From: Hemerocallis citrina
Lineage: Eukaryota > Streptophyta > Magnoliopsida > Asparagales > Asphodelaceae
DNA: 64,000 bases
Assembly (NCBI GenBank): GCA_017893485.1
Contig: CM030367.1
Location: 91,709,121-91,773,120 of the forward strand
Direction of reading: 5' to 3'
Shown here: one piece after another, positions 11,560-23,632 of the stretch
Position numbering within the stretch: position 1 is the stretch's first letter
How the letters are laid out: each line of letters begins with the position of its first letter
Made by a program: the position numbers and the translations under genes
The notes under the pieces: model-generated
The model's database searches: none
What the model saw: only the letters and a program-made list of their open reading frames with translations
What the model was told of the DNA's origin: nothing

Positions 11560-14500
11560 TGTAGCACCCCGAATTCCTAACATAGGAATTCGTGACACTC
11601 TTCATGGATCTTCCATCAAATGAGTCACAACACAACAAAAATCACAGGAAATTAAAATTTTTTATTACAATGCTCAATGATTACAACAATTACAATAAGT
11701 TGCTACAACGAGAATGTACAATAAAATTTGGACAGCAACTTTCACTTGGATGCTTTCCCCTACTTGAGCCTTCCCGTGCTACCAACTCGGCGGTCCTGCA
11801 TTGATAACCGTGGGCACGTCAGTTGATTATAACTGACGAAATACTATTCCCGACTATCCTCTCTACGCCATAGTATAACGATTCCAACCTCGACAAACAC
11901 AAATAATAATTGATGTAAAGAAAAAGGTGACGTCAAACAAGTGTCGGTGTATTTCATGGCCCTATCTAATGCTCAAAACAAGGAATGCACATGATGCACT
12001 TACTCTGATGCAATTCATTTGGGAACGTATGCATCCCATACTACATACTTTCCCAAAATTAACTTCAATGAAAACGTATGCATCCCATACTACATACTTT
12101 CCAAAGAGTTCGCCTCTCCTAGATGTAGGGCTCGATCCCTCGTCATGCATCCTAACCTTGTGATGGTGAGGCTGCAGGCTTACCCTGCTAATCACTAGTG
12201 GTGTCAAATCCTCTTTTAGTTTTACCCACTACGCCTAGGACTCCAGTCCACAGGCCTACCCCTGCGTGACTGGTTAGTCGCAGGCTTACCCTGCGTGACT
12301 GAAACCATGGTTACTTGCAGGCTTACCCTGCGTAACTGTAATTAAATCGGCTTACCCGATACATTGGCCGTCTTCCCACATCGGCTTACCTGATATGTTG
12401 TCTCCCCGGACCTCACCAAAAGCTGATATACGGGCACCGGAGAACTTAGGATCTTTTCCCGTAGAGTTTCGCTCTATGGGGACTTCCTCTAAGAACCTCC
12501 TGCCCACATCGGTCAACAAAGGACATGACAGATATAAGATTTTCCCAACTCTGTTACACTCGTTCTTACACTAAAGCAGAACTTGCAGTCGAGACAACGT
12601 CCCCCTGACAGGTGAACACCCTCGCTAGTGCCTGTCCTTACATTCAACCATGACTCGATCTAATCCTACCAAAATTTATCAAGCTACCCCACTCCAAGAC
12701 TAAGGAATAAGGTTAAGAATTCACTGTTGGTATGCCTACCGATTACCCAAACTATGCCTCTAGCCAAACTCTGATTTTTCTTCCATTTCCTCATATCATC
12801 TATCCTCTTAGTTAGGCGGTACATCCACTATTTCCAAATCCCTAACTCAAATAAACAACTTGCTTGCTATGAACAACTAGTTCAAATCCATTTGTAGACT
12901 CTCCTTAGTTTGTTACCTTTATCAATAATGGACCTCAATCATTCCACATTAGGACTTAACTAGCCCTCTAGTTCGGCCCAAGGTTGACCCGCCTTAGCAC
13001 GAACCCATGGCAAATCGTCCCCATCGATTGCCGCAACCACATCGACTCTTGGAGTTTGATCGCAACCTCGGCCCGACCAACAAAATAGCTTTCTGCTAAA
13101 ATTTAATGCTCCACGGTGCTTGACAGGTGGTAGCTCCAAACACAACCCATGGAATCCATCCATGTACAACAAATATGTCAGTGCAAGAGTCATCTCCTCC
13201 AACGCGTTCGATGCGACAATATGCTCATCTAGATAGGTCAACAAGACTCAATCTCAGGGTCTCAACTCAATTGATGTATCCCAACAAGCTACACTCTACC
13301 AGGAGTAAGTTCTAACCCACAAATACCCAAAACGGGGTTCTAAGGGTCCCAAAAACAACAATTCAAGTTTCTAAACAGCAAACACACACTTGGTGGTTAT
13401 GCCCAAACGGAGTCACTCCCGATCCCATTCCTTTGAGGAATCGCGGTCGGGCGCTCCCTATGCTTCTACTCAAGGTAGACAGCAAGTACAAACACACAGT
13501 GGGCATGAATATCATCCCAAAGTGGTCTACAACCATACCCCAACATCCTATACAGTTTTCACTTCAAAACGTTGAATTACGTTTGTCTATTGGGGTCTAT
13601 AAGCAACTATGAGCTATTCCTTGCAAGAAACTTTAGATCACTTAAGCCCTAACTCATCCTTACACTTATAAAAATGTTTCTTGACCTCAAACAACAACTC
13701 TAAGCTAGTAAGATACAAGTTCAAACTTGTTTTATGAACTTGGTGCAAACCAGTGAGCTCCATGATTCACTGTGTTTCAGTCCTCACTTGCAAAAATTAT
13801 ATAAAATCGAATACTTGTCCAAATCAGGATTTATTGGTCATTTCAGAAAGTTCTGAGTGTCTACTACAAGTCCCTAGTTATAAGGATCTTAATATAAGGT
13901 CGTCTAGACACTCTTATGGGTCCATCATTAACAAGTGTACAGACTTCCAGAGCAACAGATCAGATTAGCATAGTCATGGGGTAAAATCTAATTAAAATAT
14001 CATATGGTGTCAGATCATCATGAAATTTTAGAACCTAGTCCCTGACACATGATGTTACAACACTCGCAAAAATCAAGTCATTCTACCAAGTAGATTTTCA
14101 TTTATGTCCTTTTGAATATCATCCAAAAACAGGACAGAATCAACAGTGGTTCTGTTCACTAAGATATCTAGTTCAGTTTGCATGATTTAATTGACATAGC
14201 TACAGGGGACCAAATCTCATGAAATTTGAAACATAGGTCTTAGATACATCCAAAAACAACATACTAAAATTTCAGATCAATACCATAAGCATGCAGTGAG
14301 ATCCAAGTCAATCTTTCCATAACAGTAACCATAAAAACTGCTTCTTTCTATTCTAACCAGCATGCAAGTTCGTATTTTATTTAAATAGCAGGAAAAATCA
14401 CAAAAATCCATAAACATTACTGAAGGTGTACGACACCTATATGATCATCCTCTAAAAATTTTAGATCATAATTCCAAGTGGTGTTCATGCAATGAGCTAC

Positions 14501-15334
14501 GGACTAACACCCAAAATTCAGTCTTTTAACAGCAAATTTCTGTTCTAGACTACTTAACACAAACGGGTTGTTTAAGCTCATTCCTATAGCATGCATGTCA
14601 CTTTTTCAGTCATCAAACATCATTTCAAACATCCACGAACAACAAAACAAAGATTGAAAACACTCACCTTGTTGGTAGTTGGTTCTTGCTTGAGAAAGAC
14701 CTCCTTCTTGATTCTTCTTGATCCTTGCTCCTTCTCCTTTGCTTGAGCTCCTAGTTCTCCTTCTCCTTGGCTTCCTTTCTTCTTCTTCTCTCCAAATCAG
14801 TAGCTAGGAGTATTTGGAATGGGGTTTGAAGTTTTAGAATGAACTAAGAGTTGTAGGAGTGTTGTAGAAAAGAGAATGGAGTGTGGGGGTTTTAATGAAG
14901 ATGAGAAGAGAGCATGGGAGGGGTGGCCAGATTTTGAAGGGCATGGGGAAGAGGAGAGGGTCTCATCAAGTAGGAGAGTGGCTCAAATGGGAGGTGATGT
15001 GATGGCTTCTTACACATACTCATCATGGTGTTTCTTTTGTTCAAAATCCTAGGAAACCCTAAACTCACTTCCCTCCCTTGTTTCCCTCCAAGACTAGGCC
15101 GGCCATAATGGGCTTGACCCATTTGAGTAAGTTCAAGTGTTGTGGGTTTGTTTGGGTTCATTTGGGTTCACAAGTCCGACTTAAAACATGTACATACATA
15201 TATATGTGTATACGCAAGCATAGATATAGGGTGTTAGTAACAAAAAACAATTTCTTTAACAAAAATATAATTTTATAACTAGTAAAACTCAGTTCGTTGG
15301 CAAGACACATTCGTCAAAAATTAGGGTTGTTACA
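11560..15334 (-). mobile_element. solo LTR, Ty3/gypsy Tekay-like, 3.78 kb
   Basis: Read on the minus strand the element starts TGTAACAACCCTAATTTTTG and ends ATTCGGGGTGCTACA. A perfect 5-bp duplication TTTCA flanks it at 11555-11559 and 15335-15339. No internal domain, primer site or polypurine tract is present, so it is a solo LTR left by recombination between two LTRs. Around 14.65 kb the minus strand shows a purine-rich transcribed-looking stretch ending in a splice-donor-like AAGGTGAGTG. Short open frames in either strand are unsupported. Confidence 0.88.
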
Positions 15335-15339
15335 TTTCA

Positions 15340-15660
15340 TTCTCCAAACATCCATCCCTTCCCCAAAATCGCAACCTTTCCCCCTCCTCAAACCCTACCA
15401 ACCAAAAACTCTAGTCTCCAAACCAAAATCAACACAACCAAATCCCCAACCCAAACCCTATTCGATCAAATAAAAACCAACCAACTCCACCAGATCAACC
15501 CAAACCGTAACTCCAATATCCCACAAAACATCACAATCCTCCCCCCCACCCCACCTTCCCCCCCCCCCCCCAAAAAAGTAAAAAATCTCTCAAAACCCCA
15601 AAATCAAACCCTATCCAATCAAACCAAAAAGTGAACTTTACCACATCTTGCACCAAAACA
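15340..15660. other. no gene; C-rich and AT-rich spacer
   Basis: Contains a C-run near 15558-15570 and CCAAAACC-rich sequence. It could be first-intron sequence of the nicalin fragment that lies beside it. Confidence 0.4.
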
Positions 15661-15876
15661 TCATCCGAAGGGGGTGCCGTCGATATCGTGTTGGATGGGG
15701 CGGTAGACGTCGGCGGTAAGGGCGGCATCGCCAAGCTCTACGCAGGAAAGGATGATTAGGACGACAGCAAAAGCAGAGGAGAGTGAGTCCACCATCACTT
15801 GGCGCCGAGCTGCTATTGATGACAATGGTAGCATCTTCGAGATCTTCTTCTTGATTTGAGGAGAGAGAGTGGGCAA
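15661..15876 (-). pseudogene. nicalin-like N-terminal exon fragment
   Basis: The minus-strand frame reads a hydrophobic segment (VDSLSSAFAVVLIILSCVEL) followed by GDAALTADVYRPIQHDIDG and TPFG. This matches the start of plant nicalin as I know it: a signal/anchor segment, then CVELGDA, a VDVYRLIQYD-like motif and G-PFG. Nicalin is an ER-membrane protein with an inactive aminopeptidase-like luminal domain, known in animals to pair with NOMO and TMEM147. Only the first exon's worth is present; the frame stops after TPFG and nothing downstream on the minus strand continues the protein. Either an intron follows and the rest was lost, or this is a captured fragment. The assignment is from memory of the family. 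Confidence 0.5.
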
Positions 15877-16218
15877 AGTAATATAATGGATCGTGATTGG
15901 ATCTAGGTCTTTTGCATTTTGATTATGATTTTAATCCATATGATTAGTTAATATAATGTGTAGTTTGCATGTGTGAAGTCCTACTTTGCTCTCATTTCTC
16001 TATTTTAAAATGGAGAAAGGAGAAAGGGAGTAGACATTTTCTTTCTTATAAGTATAATACATAGAAATAAGATGGTAATTTTTTTGTTTACTTAAGAATG
16101 AGCAGATAATGGGGAGATAATAAGTCATCTGTTTAATATTAATATTTATTAATGGTTGAGATTCTTCTATTAATTTAAGAAGTAGAGACCATTTTTCATT
16201 TCTCCATATTTTGATTTA

Positions 16219-18050
16219 GGCAAAATTTAAAAAAACTACACAAAACTTTTGGCCAGTTTAAAAAAACTACACTAAAGTTTTTTTTTAAAAAAAGGACACA
16301 AAGTTTCAATTTGAACTGACAGAGTTAGCTGGTGTTAACTTTCTTCTACGTGTGATGCACGTATTCTAATTATATGACGAAAATACCCCTATTTTAATTA
16401 GGGTAAACATTTCGTTTCCTTCTTCATCTCCAATTACTTAGCACCAAAAAAATCCCCTAATCAGATGAACCCTACTTTACTGCCGCTAATCTTGGCGATT
16501 TGTGACTCTAACCTGGGAAAAGAAACCCTAATTCAACTATTTCAGTGAACGACCCCAAATCAGAGACGATCCGAAGCTATTGACGGTGCGTTACTCAGCG
16601 ACTATTGTAGGTGACTAAATCTCACGAAAGTAGGAATTTCTGAGGGTGCGACTGATCGATTCGAAGGTCAGCTATCGAGGAAGGTGAGTTCTACATTTTT
16701 CTTCTTTCCTTAAGTTGGTTTCAGTCTATTCGGTGGGTTTGGTATTATGATGTTTTTTGGAATCTTATAATAATGTGGTGTGGGGGACCATTGTTGAGCA
16801 ATTTTTTATTGTTAATGTGGTGTGGGGCTAGGGTTTTAGAAACAGTGAATAAAAAAGTTGGCTTTTTTAAAACCGTGTTTTGGGGGTGTGCTGTTATATA
16901 AAACAGTGGTTGTAAAATGTGACGTTTGAGATGAATAATGTTGTAAGTGTATCTTTGATCTCATTTGTTAATTCAATTTTTTGGATGTGATGTAGGAAAA
17001 ATGTTAAACCTAAACATTCACTGCAATGGGTACTTTGTGAAGAATCCGACTTTGGAATATGTGGGTGGGAAGAAGGGGAGATATAGATTCATCATCTCTG
17101 AATTGACCAAATGGGAGGCTTTGAAGAACATCTTGAAGAAAGTTGCTGATTACAATGAGACACATCTCGTATACTACAAAGTTGGAGTTGGGGAGTTAGA
17201 TAACAATTTCATGTGGTTAGATGATGATGTCAAAACAAAGAAGATGTGGGATGAACACAATGTGGAACCTGATGTTGGTGAAGTGTATATGTATGTTGAT
17301 ATACAGATGGGGGTGGTAGAAGAAACCAGCATTGAGGATGTTGAGATGGAAGGTATGTTTTTGTATTTACTTCGATAACCCTGCATGCAATTTCAATTTC
17401 AATTAATGTACTAATATATGTATCTTCTCTTCATGGATTTCGATAACTTTTCAGATGATATTACCATTCAAGAAAAACCTATCGATGTTTTTACGATTGA
17501 TGTTAATACGAAGATGGGGGTGGTAGAACAAACCAGCATTAAGGATGTTGAGATGGAAGGTATGTATTTGTATTTTCTTCGATAACCCTATATACAATTT
17601 TATTTTCAATTAATGTATTAATATATGTATCTTCTCTTGTTGAATTCTGATAACTTTGCAGATGATATTACCATTCAAGAAAAACCTACCGATGTTGTTA
17701 CGATTGATGAGATACCTGATGAGATCATGTCTGAAGCTCTCGATCCTACAATGCAGGAAAGAACCAGCCAGTTGTCACCTCAAGGACTTACACAGTCACA
17801 GGTGTTTCAGTCAGAAGCTGGAGGCCCCAGCAAATGTGCTAAAGTGGGGGGACAGGCAGGAGATACAGATGAAGCCATTGATATCCCTAGTCAGTCAACA
17901 TTTGTACATGAAGATGTAATCAATGTCAACATGGGTGCGAATAAAGGAGTTGGTAGGCCATCAAGTTCAAGGAATAAAGAAGAGGAGAAATTATGTGGAG
18001 ATGAATGTGATGCGCCCACTTCGGAGTCAGACTATGCTAATAGTGATGAA
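16219..18050 (+). mobile_element. MULE 5' end, inverted partial copy
   Basis: Starts with a Mutator-type terminal repeat, GGCAAAATTTAAAAAAACTA onward, about 170 bp. It carries the promoter side and first three exons of a MULE transposase gene. Its whole length is an inverted copy of 22964 down to about 21130, at roughly 95% identity by eye. It breaks off in the middle of exon 3, where a second terminal repeat starts at 18051. The 10 bases before 16219 (TTTTGATTTA) and after 22964 (TTTCAATTTA) match at 8 of 10 positions, which suggests that 16219-22964 entered as one unit. No matching duplication was found for the inner junction. Confidence 0.75.
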
Positions 18051-18062
18051 GGCAAAATTTAA
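17001..18062 (+). pseudogene. MULE transposase 5' part (three exons, truncated)
   Basis: Exon 1 (17001-17352) starts MLNLNIHCNGYFV and encodes the PB1-like N-terminal domain common in plant MULE proteins. Exon 2 (17455-17559) and exon 3 (from 17662) follow introns with GT...AG ends. Exons 2 and 3 start with the same residues (DDITIQEKP) after similar introns, so an exon-intron block was duplicated in tandem. Exon 3 reads into Ser/Gln- and acid-rich linker and is cut at 18050; the last residues (GKI) come from the next terminal repeat. Unlike the minus-strand copy, this one still has its ATG. The catalytic region is missing, so no transposase can be made. Confidence 0.8.
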
Positions 18063-18819
18063 AAAAACAACACAACTTTTGGCCAGTTTAAAAAAACTAC
18101 CCTAAAGTTTTTTTTTTAAAATTTAAAAAAGGACACAAAGTTTCAATTTGAACTGACAGAGTTAGTTGACGTTAACTTTCTTCTACGTGCGAGGGACGTA
18201 TTCCAATTATATGACGAAAATACCCTTGTTCTCCTCCTCCTCCAATTCCTTACCGTGAAAAAACCCAAATCAATGGAACACTACTTCACCCCATGTATTC
18301 AATCGAAAACGTATTGATCAAAATCTTGGAGAGGAGATCAGCGATTGGTGTACCATCTATCTCCCAATCCTAAATCTGACAGAGAGTAGTAATATTTGAG
18401 GGATCGACTGATCGATTCGGAAGTAGCCCCCAATCCTAAATCGGACCGAAGCAATCCAACAAGGCTGGTTGTCCATAATTTTATTTCTTTATCTTTGTTT
18501 CGGTTGGTTAGGTATTCTGCTGTTGTTTGATTCATATGAAAATGTGGTTTGGGGGACCAATTCTAATCATTTTTTTGTTGTTAATGTGGTGTGGTACTAG
18601 GGTTTTACAATCAATCCATGTATTCATCTTCCTTACTAGATCTTATGCTGTAATCAGAACTGAACATTTATTCAAAAAGCTCCATGTAAGGTTGAATCTT
18701 TTTTTCAACTTCAATCTCTCATATAATTTTGATGTTTCCATGTCTCATATAATCTTTATGTTGTACAATTTTGATCTTTGCATACATCTCCTGCATATTC
18801 CATAACTTCGAAACCTACA

Positions 18820-19212
18820 ATGAGGAGGTCCACCAACATTTGCTATGGAGGTGGAACCCTATTGTGTCATCACAAGGAGTCTGCAGTCGTTAAGATAACT
18901 AGTACTTCTACCAATATTGGAAGATATTTCTCTGGATGCCCAAATTGAAAAACTCATAATTGCTATTTTTTTAGGCAGGTAGAACTTGTAGGAGACAACA
19001 AGAGGAAGAAAGCATACTCAGAATTGATGACGGACAATGTTAAGATGAGTTTGCTCGTTGAGGAAACAACCAAGAGGTTACAAAAATTGGAAGTGGAGTG
19101 CGACTCACTGCGAAAGAAGGTGGTGGATTTGAAGGTGAAGGAGGGAACACTGAAGGGGTTTACTGTGTCGTTGTTTGTATTTATTGTTTTCATATTGTAT
19201 GTGTTCAAATAG
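18820..19212 (+). pseudogene. GRF zinc-finger, coiled-coil, C-terminal membrane protein (one nonsense codon)
   Basis: The frame opens with ATG at 18820 and reads CYGGGTLLCHHKE, TSTSTNIGRYFSGCPN and then HNCYFFRQVE, which fits a GRF-type zinc finger (N-GR-F-GCP followed by C-FF). After it comes a charged heptad-like stretch (LLVEETTKRLQKLEVECDSL) and a C-terminal hydrophobic segment (FTVSLFVFIVFILYVF) ending at 19212. Small plant GRF proteins with a tail anchor are a known multicopy group; GRF fingers are thought to bind nucleic acid. A TGA at 18946-18948 falls where a Trp is expected after GCPN. The second Cys of the usual CxCG is Gly here. It sits inside the MULE, convergent with the transposase, in the place of mudrB, but I see no similarity to mudrB. 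Confidence 0.7.
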
Positions 19213-19499
19213 CAGTATTGAACTGTTCAATGATTGTATTTTGATGATAATGTAATCCATGTGTTTTGAAATGTGAAACATGCTTTCACCTGTGTGCTCG
19301 ATGGATATGAATGCTTGGGTTGTTTGCGTAGTTGACATTTGGTATTCGAAATGTTAATAGATCTAGTTCTTGTGATTTTTAAAAGTGCATGTTGATGTAA
19401 ATTTACCAATTAAAGTAATAGCAATGGTTGTGCACCACATTTTAGTACAATATCTTGAACAAAAAACAACTCAATGAATTATGGCAGTTCACATCAGAA

Positions 19500-19700
19500 A
19501 AAACAAGCAAATCTTTTCAGTTCACAACACTATTCTTTTGTTTAATAGTGTTTAAAAAAACATCACAAAACTATTTTTTTGTTTAAAAAAACATCACAAA
19601 ACTATTCTTTTATTTAAAAAAAACATCACAAAACTATTCTTTTTTTTAAAAAAAAAAAATCACAAAACTATTAGATTAGTTTAAAAAACATCCCTGAACT
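19500..19700. repeat. short tandem repeat, about 33-37 bp unit
   Basis: Four to five units of 'aaaaaaacatcacaaaactattctttt' lie in the intergenic part of the MULE. Confidence 0.7.
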
Positions 19701-19899
19701 ATTGATAATGTACAGTATAGACATCTGATCAGGTTTTCTTTCAACTTTATTATTGTGTATATTTCACACATTCACTTATAGTTACAAATTTGCTCACTCA
19801 TCAAACAAGATTCTCTCACACTATATTCATCAATCTCAAGAATTGCACAGTTACAACACATTGCACATTCATTACTTGATTGAAGCATGAAACATACCG

Positions 19900-20010
19900 T
19901 AGCACTGCACAGTTACACATTGTGCATTCCACAAAATCCAACACCTCAAACAAATCACAGTTACACATTGCACATTCCACAAAATCCAACACCTCAAACA
20001 AATCACAGTT
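19900..20010. repeat. 47-bp tandem repeat
   Basis: Two full units and part of a third, reading 'cagttacacattg-gcattccacaaaatccaacacctcaaacaa', lie just beyond the transposase stop. Confidence 0.75.
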
Positions 20011-20210
20011 ACAATTTGGAGCATCAAACATTGCACATAAGATCAATCTCATCACCACAAACCCAACAAAATGAGATCAACGCAAGTGAGATGTATATAA
20101 CACCTTTACTCCAATTGCTTAAGACATGTTTAATACATTGCAGTTAACAAAATACAAAATGGCCCACATACTTGTCTGCAAAAGTACAAGAAAATTACAC
20201 CGCCTAATAC

Positions 20211-22172
20211 TTAAACCAACAATTGTATTTTGACTATATTGTTGGTCCATCTGGGACAAAAAATTGGTTTGTTAAAAACCCCTATTGCCTCTATAAGTTT
20301 TGTTAAAAACCAAGTCCAAGTGTCCTTATTCTCCACGCCTACCACTGCCCATGCAATTGGCCACATTTGATTGTTGGGATCTCTTGAACATGCCGTAAGT
20401 AAAACACCACCAGAAACAGTCTTCAAATGACAACCGTTCATCCCAATTATTTTCCTACAATCATTCAACATCCCCTTCACAAGTGCGCCAAAACAAACAA
20501 ACATAGCATAAAATCTTTTATCCTCGCAGCCCACTATATTTTCGGTTTTGATTACTACCGTAGTGTCGGGCATTTTCTTCAATATTGCGTTCACATAATC
20601 CCATAATCTACTGTACTGCTCCACATGCTTCCCGTCCACCTCATCAAGTACCATTTTCCTTGCCCTATAAGCCGTTTGTTTGTTGATGGTGATGCCAAAA
20701 TCTCTATTAACCGCTGAAATGAAGGCATGCACATTCCAAGTTGGATCATCTCGGACGAACTCCAGGTACTTGTTAGCTAGCCATGGAGCACTCTCTTGAC
20801 TATTTTTCATTGCCCTCTCACATGTATGTTCTTCACATAGATAAACAATCTTGAATACCTTTGCTGCTTCTTTCCATGCACCTCCAACATAGAAAGAGCA
20901 CTCATTCTGAGACGCACATTCAACCGTAATCCTCGTCGAATTATTTCTTCTCCAAAACAAATCATATCCATTCCTGATGGCGCACTCTCGTAAACATGCT
21001 CTAAAGTCACTACCATGTGAAAACTCCATACCAACTACGATCACCGGATCCACCAGATGTCTCTCTTCATTGAATTGTATGTTTCCCAAACTGTCATCAT
21101 CTGAGCTAATTTTATTTCCCAATTCATCACTATCAACATAGTCTGACTCCAAAGTGGACGCATCACATTCATCTCCACATAATTTCTCCTCTTCTTTACT
21201 CTTTGAACTTGATTGCCTACCAACTCCTTTATTCGCACCCATGCTGACATTGATTACATCTTCATGTACAAATGTTGACTGACTAGGGATATCAATGGCT
21301 TCATCTGTATCTCCTGCCTGTCCCCCCACTTTAGCACATTTGCTGGGGCCTCCAGCTTCTGACTGAAACACCTGTGACTGTGTAAGTCCTTGAGGTGACA
21401 ACTGGCTGGATCTTTCTTGCATTGTAGGATCGAGAGCTTCAGACATGATCTCATCAGGTATCTCATCAATCGTAACAACATCGGTAGGTTTTTCTTGAAT
21501 GGTAATATCATCTGCAAAGTTATCAGAATTCAACAAGAGAAGATACATATATTAATACATTAATTGAAAATAAAATTGTATATAGGGTTATCAAAGAAAA
21601 TACAAATACATACCTTCCATCTCAACATCCTTAATGTTGGTTTGTTCTACCACCCCCATCTCCGTATTAACATCAATCGTAACAACATCGATAGGTTTTT
21701 CTTGAATGGTAATATCATCTGCAAAGTTATCGAAATCCATGAAGAGAAGATACATATATTAGTACATTAATTGAAATTGAAATTGTATGCAGGGTTATCG
21801 AAGTAAATACAAAAACATACCTTCCATCTCAACATCCTCAATGCTGGTTTCTTCTACCACCCCCATCTGCATATCAACATACATATACACTTCACCAACA
21901 TCAGGTTCCACATTGTGTTCATCCCACATCTTCTTTGTTTTGACATCATCATCTACCCACATGAAATTGTTATCTAACTCCCCAACTCCAACTTTGTAGT
22001 ATACGAGATGTGTCTCATTGTAATCAGCAACTTTCTTCAAGATGTTCTTCAAAGCTTCCCATTTGGTCAATTCAGAGATGATGAATCTATATCTCCCCTT
22101 CTTCCCACCAACATATTCCCAAGTCAGATTCTTCACAAAGTACCCATTGCAGTGAATGTTTAGGTTTAATAT
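20211..22172 (-). pseudogene. MULE (mudrA-type) transposase, defective
   Basis: Three exons are visible: 22172-21821, 21718-21614 and 21511-20211, with GT...AG introns. The protein has a PB1-like N-terminus, an acid/Ser-rich linker, a MuDR-type DNA-binding region (WRRNNSTRITVECASQNECS, then the HTCERAMKNSQ region), and the start of the MULE transposase core (MNGCHLKTVSGGVLLTACSRD, then WPIAWAVVGVENKDTWTWFL). Defects: the ATG kept in the plus-strand copy is ATA here (22172-22170); the first catalytic Asp of the usual DG-HLK motif is Asn (MNGCHLK); and the core ends in unrelated residues at 20211, so the second Asp, the Glu and any SWIM finger are absent. Full-length relatives are commonly 700-900 residues. 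This copy cannot catalyse transposition. Confidence 0.85.
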
Positions 22173-22964
22173 TTTTCCTGCATCACATCCAAAAAATTGA
22201 ATTAACAAATGAGATCAAAGATACACTTACAACATTATTCATCTCAAACGTCATATTTTACAACCACTGTTTTATATAACAGCACACCCCCAAAACACGG
22301 TTTTAAAAAAGCCAACTTTTTTACTCACTATTTCTAAAACCCTAGCCCCACACCCCATTAACAATAAAAAATTGCTCAACAATGGTCCCCCAGACCACAT
22401 TATTATAAGATTCCAAAAAACATCATAATACCAAACCCACCGAATAGACTGAAACCAACTTAAAGAAAGAAGAAAAATGTAGAATAACCTTCCTCGATAG
22501 CTGACCTTCGAATCGATCAGTCGCACCCTCAGAAATTCCTACTTTCGTGAGATTTAGCCACCACAGAGATTTCGTACAGCAGTTGCTGAGTAACGCACCG
22601 TCAATAGCTTCGGATCGTCTCTGATTTGGGGTCTTTCACTGAAATAGCTAAATTATGGTTTCTTTTCCAAGATTAGAGTTACAAATCGCCGAGATTAGCC
22701 GCAGTAAAGTAGGGTTCATCTGATTTGGGAATTTTTTTTGGCGCTAAGTAATTGAAGAAGAAGGAAACAAAACGTTTACCCTAATTAAAACAGGGGTATT
22801 TTCGTTATATAATTAGAATACGTGCAGCGCACGTAGAAGAAAGTTAACGCTAGCTAATTCTGTCAGTTCAAATTGAAACTTTGTATCCTTTTTAAATAAA
22901 AAAAATTTAGTATAGTTTTTTTTAAACTGGCAAAAAATTTTGTGTAGTTTTTTTAAATTTTGCC

Positions 22965-23082
22965 TTTCAATTTATGTTCCATTAACTATGTCATCACACT
23001 ACTGTTTATGTCTCCTTCCTCTTCCCCTCCCACCAGTACTCTCATGTCCTCTTCCCGTCCTACTGTCCCTCCTTCCTTAACA
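22965..23082. other. spacer between MULE and hAT element
   Basis: Short C/T-rich segment with no gene; its last eight bases are the hAT target duplication (23075-23082). Confidence 0.7.
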
Positions 23083-23285
23083 TAGGGATGGCGAACGGGT
23101 CGAGTGGGCCGGGCCGGGCCCAACCCGTACGGGTTGGCACGTATACTTAGCCGGTCCGGGCCGGGTTGCACTCTTATCCGGGCCGGGCCGGGCCGGGATA
23201 AGTTTTCGTTTGGGTGGCCCGCCCAACCCGTGAACCCTTTAGGGTTCAACCCGGGTTGGGCCGGGTCGACCCGCGAGTTGGCCTG

Positions 23286-23288
<3 letters not shown>

Positions 23289-23355
<67 letters not shown>
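23289..23355. repeat. (TA)n microsatellite, about 33 units
   Basis: An uninterrupted TA run just inside the hAT left end. Confidence 0.95.
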
Positions 23356-23358
<3 letters not shown>

Positions 23359-23632
23359 TAGCTTAAATTAAAATAATAATAATTATTATTATAATACTAA
23401 GTAAGTAATAATACTAATAAACAATCATAATCGTAATAATAATAATAAGATTGAAAGAGTGAAATTGACAACAAATTTTGAAATATTATTCATATGAATT
23501 TAAGTTATACAATTTTAACAATTTATAACGAAATGAAGAATTCAATTCACAAATAAGTTTTATACAATAACATATTTCTTATATACAATTTTAATTGTGT
23601 ACAAGTTTTCTAATTTGACATAACAAGCAAAG

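Larger units (their letters stand above)
18051..22964 (-). mobile_element. MULE transposon with two convergent genes
   Basis: Terminal repeats of about 170 bp face each other: GGCAAAATTTAAAAAAACAA at 18051 and its complement ending at 22964. Between them lie a transposase gene on the minus strand from the right end and a small GRF-finger gene on the plus strand from the left end, converging near 19.2-20.2 kb. This mirrors maize MuDR, where mudrA and mudrB converge. The left flank of 18051 is MULE exon 3 sequence, the right flank of 22964 is not, so this is not a simple insertion into the copy at 16219-18050. Confidence 0.8.

Noticed and set aside
18050..18051. Simple nested insertion of one MULE into another at 18050
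   Set aside because: The sequence after 22964 does not resume the interrupted exon, and no 9-bp duplication of AGTGATGAA is found there.
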